In this document: positions 7,416-14,633 of the stretch, piece after piece
Layout: every line of letters begins with the position of its first letter
How positions within the stretch are numbered: the first letter of the stretch is position 1
Made by a program: the position numbers and the translations under genes
Notes under the pieces: model-generated
Databases searched by the model: none
What the model saw: only the letters and a program-made list of their open reading frames with translations
Told to the model about the DNA's origin: nothing
Assembly: GCA_021798375.1 (NCBI GenBank)
Contig: JAJZHU010000017.1
Location: 1-15,560 of the forward strand
DNA from: Pseudomonadota bacterium
GTDB lineage: Bacteria; Pseudomonadota; Alphaproteobacteria; Acetobacterales; Acetobacteraceae
DNA: 15,560 nt
Reading direction: 5' to 3'

Positions 7416-9055
7416 GGTTGTGGCGCCTTCGCGGGTTCGCGGATCATCTCGATGGCATGACAGGGGCATGTTTCGGCGCACACGCCGCAGCCGGTGCAGC
7501 GGTCAAAGTCGAATTCATAGCGCAGTCCGGGACCAAGTTTGATAATCGCCTGTTCGGGGCACGCGGCATAGCATTGGTCGCACTCAAAGCAATTGCCGCA
7601 GGACAGACATCGCCGTGCTTCGTGCAGCGCCTCGGGCTCGGTCAAACTCGCCACGATTTCGGTAAAATTCTCGCGCGCGGTTACCGGCAATTCGCTTTGT
7701 ACCGCAAGCGGCGCCTCGGCGTAAATCGGCAGTTGCAGCATCTCGAAAGACACCGGCGGGTGCTTGGCCTTAACAATAAGTTGTTGCCCCCGCAACCAGC
7801 CATCAATATGCCGGGCCGCTTTTTTACCCTGACCAACGGCTGCCGTGACGCTGCGCTGGCTTGGTACCATGTCGCCACCGGCGAATATTCCGGCCCGGCC
7901 GGTCATCATGTTGGCATCGATCGCGACCATGCCATCCTTGCCGATCGCGATCCCGGGAACATTATGCAGAAATCCGCTGTCTGTGGCCTGGCCCAGCGCC
8001 AGCACCACGGAATCGGCGGATAATGTTTCGATCTTTCCGGTCGGCTGCGGGCGGCCGTTTTCGTCGATGCGCATCACCTCCACGGTGATATCGGCCGCGC
8101 CAATGTCCTTGATGGCGCTGAGCCATTTGATTTTGATGCCTTCGGACAACGCGGCGTCGGTCTCGAAAGCCTGTGCGCCCATATGGGCGCGGTCGCGGTG
8201 ATAGACGATCACGGCATCCTCGGCGCCCAGGCGTTTGGCGGTGCGGGCGGCGTCGATGGCGGTATTGCCGCCGCCGTAAATCACCACCCGGCGGCCCAGC
8301 ACCGGCGCGCCGCCGGTCTCGACATCATGCAGCAAGGCGATGGCGTCGATTACGCGCGAGGCATCGCGCGCCGGAATATCGATCCGCTTGCCGATCTGCG
8401 CGCCGATGGCGATGAACACGGCGTCGAAGTGCCCGGCGGCCTGTTCGGCCAGCACATCGGTCACTTTATGGTTGAGAGTGATGACCACACCCATGGCTTT
8501 GATGCGCTGCACCTCTTTCATCAGATCCTCGCGCGGCAGGCGGTAGGCGGGAATGCCGAAATGCAACATGCCGCCGGGAAGTGAGCCTGCGTCGCGGATC
8601 TCGACGCCGTGGCCCGCGCGGGCGAGATGATAGGCCGCGGCAAGGCCGCTCGGTCCGCCACCCACCACCAAAATGCGCTTGCCGCTGGAGGGTGCCGGCG
8701 GGGGCAAGCTCCAGCCTTGTTCCACCGCGAGATCGCCCAGGAAACGCTCCACCGCGTGGATGCTCACCGCGCTGTCGAGCGCGCCGCGGTTGCACTGGGT
8801 TTCGCACGGGTGATAACACACCCGGCCGTGCACGGCGGGAAAGGGATTGTCGCGCATGATGGTTTCCCAGGCCTCGCGATATTTTTTGGCCTGGGCCAGA
8901 TCAAGCCAGGCCTGCACATTCTCTCCGGCGGGGCAGGCATTGTTGCAGGGCGGCAGATGATCGAGATAGAGCGGCTGACGCGCGCGCACCGGGCCGGTGC
9001 CGCGTTCGTGCAGCAGGTCGATGACCGGTGTGAAATCCGTTGTTCTGGTGGTCAC
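7412..9055 (-). CDS. GltD-like NAD(P)H/FAD oxidoreductase with C-terminal 2x[4Fe-4S] ferredoxin domain
   Basis: A 547-residue electron-transfer flavoprotein related to the glutamate synthase small subunit, PreT and the N-terminal half of dihydropyrimidine dehydrogenase. The N-terminal Fe-S region has Cys37, Cys41, Cys80, Cys84 and Cys88. The FAD Rossmann motif is GGGPSG at 132-137, the NAD(P) motif GGGNTA at 261-266, and a late FAD contact GGD at 393-395. The C-terminus adds a ferredoxin-like domain. Its first set is Cys489/492/495/499, preceded by Cys483 and Cys486; its second set is Cys520/523/526/530. Ordinary GltD lacks this domain, and no large glutamate synthase subunit is adjacent, so glutamate synthesis is unlikely. 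The likely role is electron exchange between NAD(P)H and ferredoxin or the adjacent NifJ and DHOD-like partners. The start is GTG at 9055, supported by an AGGAG six bases upstream. It is the first gene of the minus-strand operon and its stop overlaps the nifJ start. Confidence 0.9.
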   Translation of the reverse strand: MTTRTTDFTPVIDLLHERGTGPVRARQPLYLDHLPPCNNACPAGENVQAWLDLAQAKKYREAWETIMRDNPFPAVHGRVCYHPCETQCNRGALDSAVSIHAVERFLGDLAVEQGWSLPPPAPSSGKRILVVGGGPSGLAAAYHLARAGHGVEIRDAGSLPGGMLHFGIPAYRLPREDLMKEVQRIKAMGVVITLNHKVTDVLAEQAAGHFDAVFIAIGAQIGKRIDIPARDASRVIDAIALLHDVETGGAPVLGRRVVIYGGGNTAIDAARTAKRLGAEDAVIVYHRDRAHMGAQAFETDAALSEGIKIKWLSAIKDIGAADITVEVMRIDENGRPQPTGKIETLSADSVVLALGQATDSGFLHNVPGIAIGKDGMVAIDANMMTGRAGIFAGGDMVPSQRSVTAAVGQGKKAARHIDGWLRGQQLIVKAKHPPVSFEMLQLPIYAEAPLAVQSELPVTARENFTEIVASLTEPEALHEARRCLSCGNCFECDQCYAACPEQAIIKLGPGLRYEFDFDRCTGCGVCAETCPCHAIEMIREPAKAPQP

Positions 9056-9207
9056 CGATGTCTCCTGTCGCGGTTATCCGGGGGCCACCTGTTTTGGCTG
9101 CGGCGGCGAAGACTGCGCGTGCCGGCGGGGGGCTGGTAGGCTCGGAAATTACTCAGCGGAACGCCAAAATACGCCGCTGGTGCCCGCGCACATTGATCCG
9201 GATCAGA
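9056..9207. other. Gap between the minus-strand operon and the zwf remnant; no gene recognised
   Basis: This stretch must carry the leader and promoter of the minus-strand operon. I see the ribosome site at its edge but no convincing -35/-10 or -24/-12 pair. Plus-strand reading frames run through it without stops, which is unremarkable at this G+C. None of them matches a family I recognise. Confidence 0.5.
9061..9066 (-). promoter_or_regulatory. Ribosome binding site fixing the GTG start of the GltD-like gene
   Basis: Read on the minus strand, AGGAGA (AGGAG plus one base) precedes the GTG at 9055, with six bases between AGGAG and the start codon. There is no ATG at this spacing, so the gene starts with GTG. 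Confidence 0.75.
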
Positions 9208-9402
9208 TATCTGGCCTGTCGTGGCGATCCCGCCTTGTTTATGCGCGGCGATATGGTGGAGCAAGGCCGGCGGATCGTGCAGCCGGTGCTCGATGCCTGG
9301 GCGGCGTGTGGAAAAGACGAATGTCCGGGCTATGAAGCTGGCTCGGACGGCGGCCATGCCGCGGTGGAATTATTGGCCAATGAGAGGCCGGTGAAGGCAT
9401 AA
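9208..9402 (+). pseudogene. zwf: C-terminal remnant of glucose-6-phosphate 1-dehydrogenase
   Basis: In the frame ending at the TAA 9400-9402, the peptide reads RGDPALFMRGDMVEQ, then RIVQPVLDAWAA, then PGYEAGSDGG. This mirrors the conserved tail of G6PDH, where members typically have a GDxTLFxRxDxVE run, a xxVxPVLDAW run and a YxAGSWGP run. The tryptophan of the last motif is changed to aspartate, and the VEAAW tryptophan is also lost. About 65 codons remain. The upstream sequence shows no coenzyme-binding or active-site motif, and the whole gap is far too short for the roughly 480-residue enzyme. It is read as a decayed fragment, not a working gene. A short ORF from the ATG at 9241 exists but has no clear ribosome site. 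An unrelated small protein with chance likeness is the alternative. Confidence 0.65.
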
Positions 9403-9553
9403 CGCGCACCGCGCGCGGGCCGTCCGCTGGTTGACGCTGATCAGCAAGTAGCTGGCGCTTCGGAACAAGTCCGCGCCGACCGCGGCTCCTATCCTGAAAC
9501 TCTGGACAGTTGGATATGGTCCTGGGGGCGAAAGCCAGAAATGGCGTTCTAAG
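9403..9553. other. Leader region of the Zn-ribbon/hyuAB operon; no gene seen
   Basis: No coding gene is recognisable. The plus-strand promoter of the hyu operon is expected here. A TTGACG hexamer (9431-9436) looks like a -35 element, but no acceptable -10 lies 16-18 bases downstream. A GGATAT with nearby GGAC/GTCC half-sites (about 9505-9522) could be an operator but is too weak to call. Confidence 0.35.
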
Positions 9554-9558
9554 AAGGA
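9554..9558 (+). promoter_or_regulatory. Ribosome binding site of the Zn-ribbon gene
   Basis: AAGGA lies seven bases before the ATG at 9566. This supports translation of the small gene independently of the upstream remnant. Confidence 0.65.
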
Positions 9559-9565
9559 TAAAACC

Positions 9566-9787
9566 ATGCACAACCATCCTAGACCATCCAGCCTCACCGT
9601 GCATTCCCCGCGCGCGGCGGTGGCCGGGTGTTGTCCCGAATGCGGTGCGTCCGCGCTGGCGTCTTACCGCGTCATGAGCGAAGGCGGCTGGTGGAACGTC
9701 GTCAAGTGCCAGGAATGTTTGGCAAGCATCAAGCGTGAGCCAGGGCCGATGTTCGGCGCGTTTACCCCGCTGGGGGCGCCAAGATGA
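9566..9787 (+). CDS. Small zinc-ribbon protein, putative accessory subunit of the HyuAB enzyme
   Basis: A 73-residue protein with two CxxC knuckles: Cys23-Pro-Glu-Cys26 (with an extra Cys22) and Cys48-Gln-Glu-Cys51, 21 residues apart. This is a zinc-ribbon pattern. A WW pair at 42-43 and a proline/glycine-rich tail complete it. There is no signal peptide or membrane segment. Its TGA overlaps the ATG of hyuA as ATGA, so near-equal synthesis with HyuA is expected, which argues for a subunit rather than a bystander. ATP-dependent ketone carboxylases pair HyuA/HyuB-type subunits with a small extra subunit, and small Zn-ribbon subunits also occur with some UbiD-type decarboxylases. Homology to either is not shown by what I can read; the role as a gamma-like subunit is inference from architecture. 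Confidence 0.75.
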   Translation: MHNHPRPSSLTVHSPRAAVAGCCPECGASALASYRVMSEGGWWNVVKCQECLASIKREPGPMFGAFTPLGAPR

Positions 9788-11817
9788 GCTTATCGCTGCT
9801 GGGAGTGGATGTCGGCGGCACCTTCACCGACGTGGTCATGGTGCGCGACGGCAAGGTGCATGTCACCAAAGTGCCGAGCGACGTGGAGCACCCTGAACGC
9901 GCCGTGCTGGAGGGTGCCAGGCGGTTTGGCGTGACGGATACCGCTTTGTTCAATCATGCCAGTACCAAAGGCTTGAATGCCGTTCTTACGCGCAATCTGC
10001 CCAAAATCGGCTTTCTCACCACCGAGGGTCATCGGGACATGCTCGACGCGGGCCGTTCCTGGCGTCCCTTGGATGGTCAATTGAACCCGCGCTGGCACCG
10101 CCCCTTCGGCGACGCCGCCCGCCCGCTGGTGCGGCGTTACCTGCGCCGGGGCGTGCGCGAGCGCATCCTGGCCGACGGTGAAGTGCTTGTGAAGTTCGAC
10201 GCGGAGCAGGCGCGCGAGCAGCTCGAATTGCTCAAACGCTGCGATGTCGAGGGCGTCGCCATCTGTCTGCTCAATAGTTATGTCAATCCGGCGCACGAGC
10301 ACGCACTCGCGCGGCTTGCGGTCGAGGTATTGGGGCCGGATGTGGCCATCTCGATGAGCTGCGAAGTGGGGCCGCGCGCCAAGGAATTTCCGCGCGCCTC
10401 CACCACCGTCATCGACGTGCTGATGAAGCTTATTTATGGCGATTATGCCCGGAAATTGTGGAGTGGGCTGGATGCGGCCGGTTTCAAGGGTCATCTCAAT
10501 TTCGCCGATTGCACCGCCTCGCTGATTCCCTGGCGTCAGGCATTGGAGGGTCCGCACCGTATCTTGTTCGCAGGCCCCGCCGCCGGCACCGCCTCGTGCG
10601 TGTCCTTGGGGGCGGCCATCGGTGACGGTAATTTGATCGGCTGCGACGTGGGCGGAACCTCGACCGATGTGTCCATGGTGGTCAATGGCGCGCCGTTCAT
10701 CAATGGCAGCTTTGAGATCGAATGGGATCTGGTCGTCAACGCCCTCTCGACGGAAGTTTCCAGTGTTGGCGCCGGTGGCGGTTCCATCGTCGGCGTATCC
10801 CCCTCGGGCGATATCACCGTCGGTCCCGCCAGCGCCGGCGCCGTGCCGGGTCCGGCTTGTTATGGCCGCGGCGGCGTGAAGCCGACCGTGAGCGATGCCT
10901 GTCTGTTGATGGGCATATTGGAGCCTCACGGCTTTGCCGGCGGTCAGCTCGAACTGGATCCCGCGGCGGCGCGAGCGGCATTTGCCAGCCTGGAATGTCC
11001 GTTCTCGTTGGAGGAACGGGTGGCCTTCGCCTGGAAAGTGGCTCTCAATAACATCGCCGAAGAGGTGGTCAACGTCGCCATTCGTCACGGTTCCGATCCC
11101 AGGGATTTCAGCCTGGTCGCTTTTGGCGCCGCCGGCCCCATGCTGCTCGCCGGTGTGCTCGAACTCACCGGGGCGCGGCGGCTGATTGTGCCGCCCTATC
11201 CCGGCCTGTTCTCGGCGCTTGGGCTGCTGTCCACCGATCTCGTTTTTGCCGACAGCCACAGCCGTTACCTGATGCTGACGCCCGAAAATGCCGGTGAAAT
11301 CGATGACCTGCTCAATCGAATGGAAGCCGAACTGCGCGAGCGGCTCGAATCCGATGGCGAGGTCGAGGTGCGGCGGAGTTTCGACGGCCGGTTGCACGGC
11401 CAGACCTGGGAGACACCGTTCGTCGATATTCCCGATGGGAGGTTGACCGCCTCCTCGATCCTCGACCTCGTCCAGCGGTTTCACGACGAATATGAGCGCC
11501 GCAATGGCCAGTGCTTCCGCGATGTGCCGCTGCAAGGCGCCACCTGGCGGGTGCAACTGATCTCGAAATCGACCAAGTTCGAATGGCGCGAGATCGATCG
11601 GCAGCAAGGCGTGCCGGAAGCGATCGGCAAGCGGACGCTTAACTACATCACCTGCCGGCCCGTTGAAGCGCGCATTTATGCGCGCGGCGCCTTGGGCCAG
11701 GGCGCGCAAATCGATGGTCCCGCCATCATTCAAGAATCTCTGTCGACGATCCTGGTCGCGCCCACGCAGCGCGCAACCATCGGCCGCTTCGGCGAAATTT
11801 ACATTGAGAGGCCCTGA
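9784..11817 (+). CDS. hyuA: HyuA-family ATP-binding subunit (hydantoinase A/oxoprolinase/ketone carboxylase type)
   Basis: A 677-residue member of the hydantoinase A/oxoprolinase family, whose members use ATP to activate a lactam or ketone by phosphorylation. The ASKHA-type phosphate loops are DVGGTFTD at 9-16 and DVGGTSTD at 288-295. Other family marks are GAGGGSI at 329-335, GPASAGAVPGPACYGRGG at 347-364, FGAAGP at 447-452, PYPGLFSALGLL at 471-482 and DGPAII at 644-649. The adenosine-side loop reads STKGLNAVLTR (60-70) rather than the common GTTVATNALLE type. A long RSWRPLDGQ stretch (91-99) follows, suggesting a distinct subfamily. The start at 9784 is set by ATGA overlap with the Zn-ribbon gene, and hyuB begins two bases after the stop. 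The substrate could be a hydantoin, 5-oxoproline-like lactam or ketone. The small subunit favours a ketone-carboxylase-like enzyme, but this is inference. The symbol denotes the family only. Confidence 0.88.
   Translation: MSLSLLGVDVGGTFTDVVMVRDGKVHVTKVPSDVEHPERAVLEGARRFGVTDTALFNHASTKGLNAVLTRNLPKIGFLTTEGHRDMLDAGRSWRPLDGQLNPRWHRPFGDAARPLVRRYLRRGVRERILADGEVLVKFDAEQAREQLELLKRCDVEGVAICLLNSYVNPAHEHALARLAVEVLGPDVAISMSCEVGPRAKEFPRASTTVIDVLMKLIYGDYARKLWSGLDAAGFKGHLNFADCTASLIPWRQALEGPHRILFAGPAAGTASCVSLGAAIGDGNLIGCDVGGTSTDVSMVVNGAPFINGSFEIEWDLVVNALSTEVSSVGAGGGSIVGVSPSGDITVGPASAGAVPGPACYGRGGVKPTVSDACLLMGILEPHGFAGGQLELDPAAARAAFASLECPFSLEERVAFAWKVALNNIAEEVVNVAIRHGSDPRDFSLVAFGAAGPMLLAGVLELTGARRLIVPPYPGLFSALGLLSTDLVFADSHSRYLMLTPENAGEIDDLLNRMEAELRERLESDGEVEVRRSFDGRLHGQTWETPFVDIPDGRLTASSILDLVQRFHDEYERRNGQCFRDVPLQGATWRVQLISKSTKFEWREIDRQQGVPEAIGKRTLNYITCRPVEARIYARGALGQGAQIDGPAIIQESLSTILVAPTQRATIGRFGEIYIERP
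11806..11811 (+). promoter_or_regulatory. Ribosome binding site of hyuB inside the hyuA end
   Basis: GAGAGG lies eight bases before the ATG at 11820, within the last codons of hyuA. It supports that start and tight coupling of the two subunits. Confidence 0.6.
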
Positions 11818-11819
11818 AC

Positions 11820-13721
11820 ATGGCCGCAGAACGCCTGCGCAATCTCGACGATGCCGCGTTTCGCCTGCGCTATGGCTGTGGCCGCTTCGACGCCACCGTC
11901 CTGGGCAACCGGTTCGCCTATATCCTGGAGCATTATTGCGCCAAATTGCTGGCCTGTGCCTTTTCCCCGGTGCTGCGCGACTTTTACGATTTTGCCGCGA
12001 CTCTGACCGCACCGCCGGAGTTGCACTATGCCACCCCCGCCGTTTCCCGCTCCTTCATGATGTTCACAGGCACGATGACGGAAGCGATCCGCAACACCAT
12101 CGAGGAATATGGCGTCGAACGCCTTGGTCCCGGCGATGTGATCATCGCCAACGATCCTTACCGCAACGGCACCCATGTCAATGATTTGCTGTTCATACGT
12201 CCGGTGTTTCATTCCGGCAAACTTTCCGGCTTTGTCAATCTCAAGGCGCACCAGCTCGACATGGGCGGATCGGTTCCGGGCGGTTTTTCAATCACCAAAA
12301 CCAGCGTCTATGAGAATGGGCTGGTCATTTCGCCACGAGCGCTGATGCGCGCCGGCAGGCCGGTTGATGAAACCTGGGTGCTGATCTTCGACAATGTGCG
12401 TTTTGGCACGATGCTGCAACGCGACATGCAAACCATCATTTCATGCCTTGATTTGGGCGAGCGTCAATTGATGGAAAGCATGGATCGCTATGGACGCGAC
12501 GGCGTGCTTGGCGCCATGCGTTATGTTTGCGATGCAGACGCCGAGCGCATGACCGATGCATTGGCGGCGTTGCCCGACGGCGATTGGCACGGCTCCGCGC
12601 TGCTGGATTGCGACGGCGTGGACGACACCGAGGAATATCCCGTCTGCTGCACCATCCGCAAACGTGGCGGGCGGATCGAAGTGGACATGAGCGGCACCGC
12701 CCGCCAGGCGCGCACTTCCATCAACGGCACCTATCTGGACACCAAGACGATCGTGGGCATCGGGCTGAAGTTTTTGCTCGACCCGGACGGTCCTTTCACC
12801 AGCGGCTGTTACCGGTCTGTCGATCTTGTTATTCCGGACGGCGCGATTTTGTCGGCGTTGCCGCCCGAGGGCGTGGTGTTCGCTTATGGCGAATCAACCA
12901 GCGCCCTGCTGGCGGCGATGTTTGCGGCACTGGCCGAACCGCTTGGTGCCCGCGCCGTGGCCGGGGATACCGGCTCGCCCAACGTACACAGCGCGTTTGG
13001 GGTGGAGGGTGCGACCCCGTGGGTTTCCATCGGCAATGCCGGCGGCGAAAACGGCCCCTGGGGCGGCACCTCCTCGGGCGATGGCGACAGTTTCTCGGTG
13101 TTCATGGCCGCCAATACCATGGCGCGCGCCATCGAGGCGACAGAGGCGGAGTTGCCGATGGTGATCATGCGCAGCGAATATGTGGCCGATACCGCGGGGC
13201 CAGGCCGCAATCGGGGCGGTGCGGCGGTGTTGAAGGATTCGCTGTGGCGTTCGGCCGCCAGTCATAATTTGTTCGCTCTGCGTTACAAACAACCCACCGG
13301 CATGGGCGTGTACGGCGGCGGCTGCGGCATTACCGGCGGCATCTGGCTGTGGCCCGCGGCCGTTGGCAAACCGCCGCAATTGGGGGCGGATGATTGGAAA
13401 GACTCGATCGGCGTGGCCGGGCGTATCGATCCCGCGACGCACCGTCCGGCCCCCGGCGCTCCGTGGGCATATTTCGGGCGGCACAAGGTCTGGCACACCG
13501 AAGCGGGGGCAAGTTTCCGCTACCTCACCAACGGCGGCGGCGGCTGGGGCGACCCGTTTAGGCGCGATCCGGCGCGGGTGCTGCGCGATGTCGCCGATGG
13601 TTACGTTTCGATTGCCGGTGCGGCGCGTGACTATGGGGTGGCGATCACAGGAGACCCCGCGCGCGACCCCGAGGGGTTGGTGATCGATCAAACAGAAACG
13701 GCAAGATTGCGCGTCAAATAA
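11820..13721 (+). CDS. hyuB: HyuB-family catalytic subunit (hydantoinase B/oxoprolinase/ketone carboxylase type)
   Basis: A 633-residue partner of HyuA. Family marks are NDPYRNGTHVND at 111-122 (normally NDPYxGGTHxxD), LKAHQLDMGG at 141-150 in the place of the metal-binding RAHxxDIGG, DTAGPGRNRGG at 457-467 (normally DSGGxGRxRGG) and NGGGGWGDPFRRDP at 571-584 (normally GGGGGYGDPxxRDP). The VLRDVADGYVS segment (587-597) is the usual end of the family. In characterised relatives HyuB works on the intermediate activated by HyuA: lactam-ring opening in oxoprolinase/hydantoinase, or carboxylation in acetone/acetophenone carboxylase. The gene follows hyuA after two bases, so the products almost certainly form a complex. 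Length is a little above that of typical HyuB. No frameshift or lost motif was seen. The symbol denotes the family; the reaction is not resolved by sequence. Confidence 0.88.
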   Translation: MAAERLRNLDDAAFRLRYGCGRFDATVLGNRFAYILEHYCAKLLACAFSPVLRDFYDFAATLTAPPELHYATPAVSRSFMMFTGTMTEAIRNTIEEYGVERLGPGDVIIANDPYRNGTHVNDLLFIRPVFHSGKLSGFVNLKAHQLDMGGSVPGGFSITKTSVYENGLVISPRALMRAGRPVDETWVLIFDNVRFGTMLQRDMQTIISCLDLGERQLMESMDRYGRDGVLGAMRYVCDADAERMTDALAALPDGDWHGSALLDCDGVDDTEEYPVCCTIRKRGGRIEVDMSGTARQARTSINGTYLDTKTIVGIGLKFLLDPDGPFTSGCYRSVDLVIPDGAILSALPPEGVVFAYGESTSALLAAMFAALAEPLGARAVAGDTGSPNVHSAFGVEGATPWVSIGNAGGENGPWGGTSSGDGDSFSVFMAANTMARAIEATEAELPMVIMRSEYVADTAGPGRNRGGAAVLKDSLWRSAASHNLFALRYKQPTGMGVYGGGCGITGGIWLWPAAVGKPPQLGADDWKDSIGVAGRIDPATHRPAPGAPWAYFGRHKVWHTEAGASFRYLTNGGGGWGDPFRRDPARVLRDVADGYVSIAGAARDYGVAITGDPARDPEGLVIDQTETARLRVK

Positions 13722-13773
13722 CGATACGGCGAAATCACGGCCAATTTTCCCAAGATAACAACGCGTAATTTAC

Positions 13774-13778
13774 AGGAG
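13774..13778 (+). promoter_or_regulatory. Ribosome binding site of the SDR gene
   Basis: AGGAG lies six bases before the ATG at 13785. It sits in the 63-base gap after hyuB. That gap shows no strong hairpin, so read-through from hyuB is plausible. Confidence 0.7.
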
Positions 13779-13784
13779 ACAGCA

Positions 13785-14633
13785 ATGAGCCAAGGATCAC
13801 TTACAGGAAAAGTCGCAATGATTACCGGGGCTACGGCCAAACGGGGCATGGGACACGCGATTGCCTTGCGGCTGGCCGGCGAAGGCGCCGATATCATCGT
13901 GGTGGACCGGGCGAAGGTGGCGCCCAGCCTGTTCCCCGGCGACGAGGGCTGGCGCGGGCTGGAGGAAGAAATCGAGGAAATCGAGGCGCTCGGCCGCAAG
14001 GCGATGGCCATCGAGATGGACATCAGCAAAGCCGACAGCGTCAACAAAGGTGTGGCCGCCGCCGTCGCCAAATTCGGCCGGATCGATATTCTGGTCAATT
14101 GCGCGGCCATTCGCGGCACGCCCAATCTTGATCTCGTCGATGGCGATGAAAAGGAATGGCAAGCCCTGTTCGAGGTCAACAGCCTTGGGCCGTTCATCAT
14201 CTCCAAAGCCGTGATCAAGCAGATGATCAAGCGTGGAGAAGGCGGCAAGATCGTGCATTTCGCATCGGTTGCCGGACGCATGGGCGCCAAGGGAAATGCC
14301 GCTTACGCCGCTTCAAAATGGGCCGTGATCGGGTTGATACAAAGCTTGGCGCTTGAAGTGGCGCAACATAAAATCAACGTCAACGGGATCTGCCCCGGCA
14401 TGATCGTCACCAATTTGCGCGATCACCACATGGTGGCGGGCGCCAAAAAGCAGGGCATCTCGGTCGATGAGTTCCGGCAGAACGAATACGACATGGTTTC
14501 CAAGGCGATCCCCATCGGCCGTATTGGACAGGTTGATGATATTTCCAACGTCGTCTCGTTTCTTGTCTCCAGCCAGGCAGATTACCTGACCGGCCAGTCG
14601 ATCAACGTGTGCGGCGGCATTCGCATGGATTAA
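13785..14633 (+). CDS. Short-chain dehydrogenase/reductase (SDR) with widened glycine motif
   Basis: A 282-residue NAD(P)-dependent oxidoreductase with a Rossmann fold. The cofactor motif is TGATAKRGMG at 14-23, two residues longer than the classical TGxxxGxG. Asp41 ends strand beta-2, which usually favours NAD over NADP. NCAA at 105-108 stands for the usual NNAG. The catalytic tetrad is Asn131, Ser161, Tyr174 and Lys178, and PG (204-205) opens the cofactor-side loop. An insertion after beta-2 (about 42-68, acidic and rich in Glu) lengthens the protein beyond the usual 250 residues. Similar widening and insertion occur in SDRs that keep a bound cofactor, such as those linked to mycofactocin; no mycofactocin genes are in view. 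It probably oxidises an alcohol or reduces a ketone in the same pathway as HyuAB. It follows hyuB by 63 bases on the same strand. Confidence 0.85.
   Translation: MSQGSLTGKVAMITGATAKRGMGHAIALRLAGEGADIIVVDRAKVAPSLFPGDEGWRGLEEEIEEIEALGRKAMAIEMDISKADSVNKGVAAAVAKFGRIDILVNCAAIRGTPNLDLVDGDEKEWQALFEVNSLGPFIISKAVIKQMIKRGEGGKIVHFASVAGRMGAKGNAAYAASKWAVIGLIQSLALEVAQHKINVNGICPGMIVTNLRDHHMVAGAKKQGISVDEFRQNEYDMVSKAIPIGRIGQVDDISNVVSFLVSSQADYLTGQSINVCGGIRMD

Noticed and set aside
9061..9140. Plus-strand peptide with a GATCFGCGGEDCAC stretch, reminiscent of Cys motifs in small thioesterase or Zn proteins
   Set aside because: The likeness is limited to a few residues, no start or fold follows, and the stretch overlaps the leader of the minus-strand operon.
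9431..9460. TTGACG as a sigma-70 -35 element for the hyu operon
   Set aside because: No acceptable -10 hexamer lies at 16-18 bases, so no promoter is called.
9790..12012. 740-codon open frame on the minus strand, antisense to hyuA/hyuB
   Set aside because: Its product is His/Arg/Gly/Gln-rich with no domain. It mirrors the codon bias of hyuA, whose motifs on the plus strand are beyond doubt.
9784..13721. Assignment as a definite hydantoinase or 5-oxoprolinase
   Set aside because: Family membership is clear, but the substrate is not. The coupled Zn-ribbon gene points elsewhere, so only the family is named.
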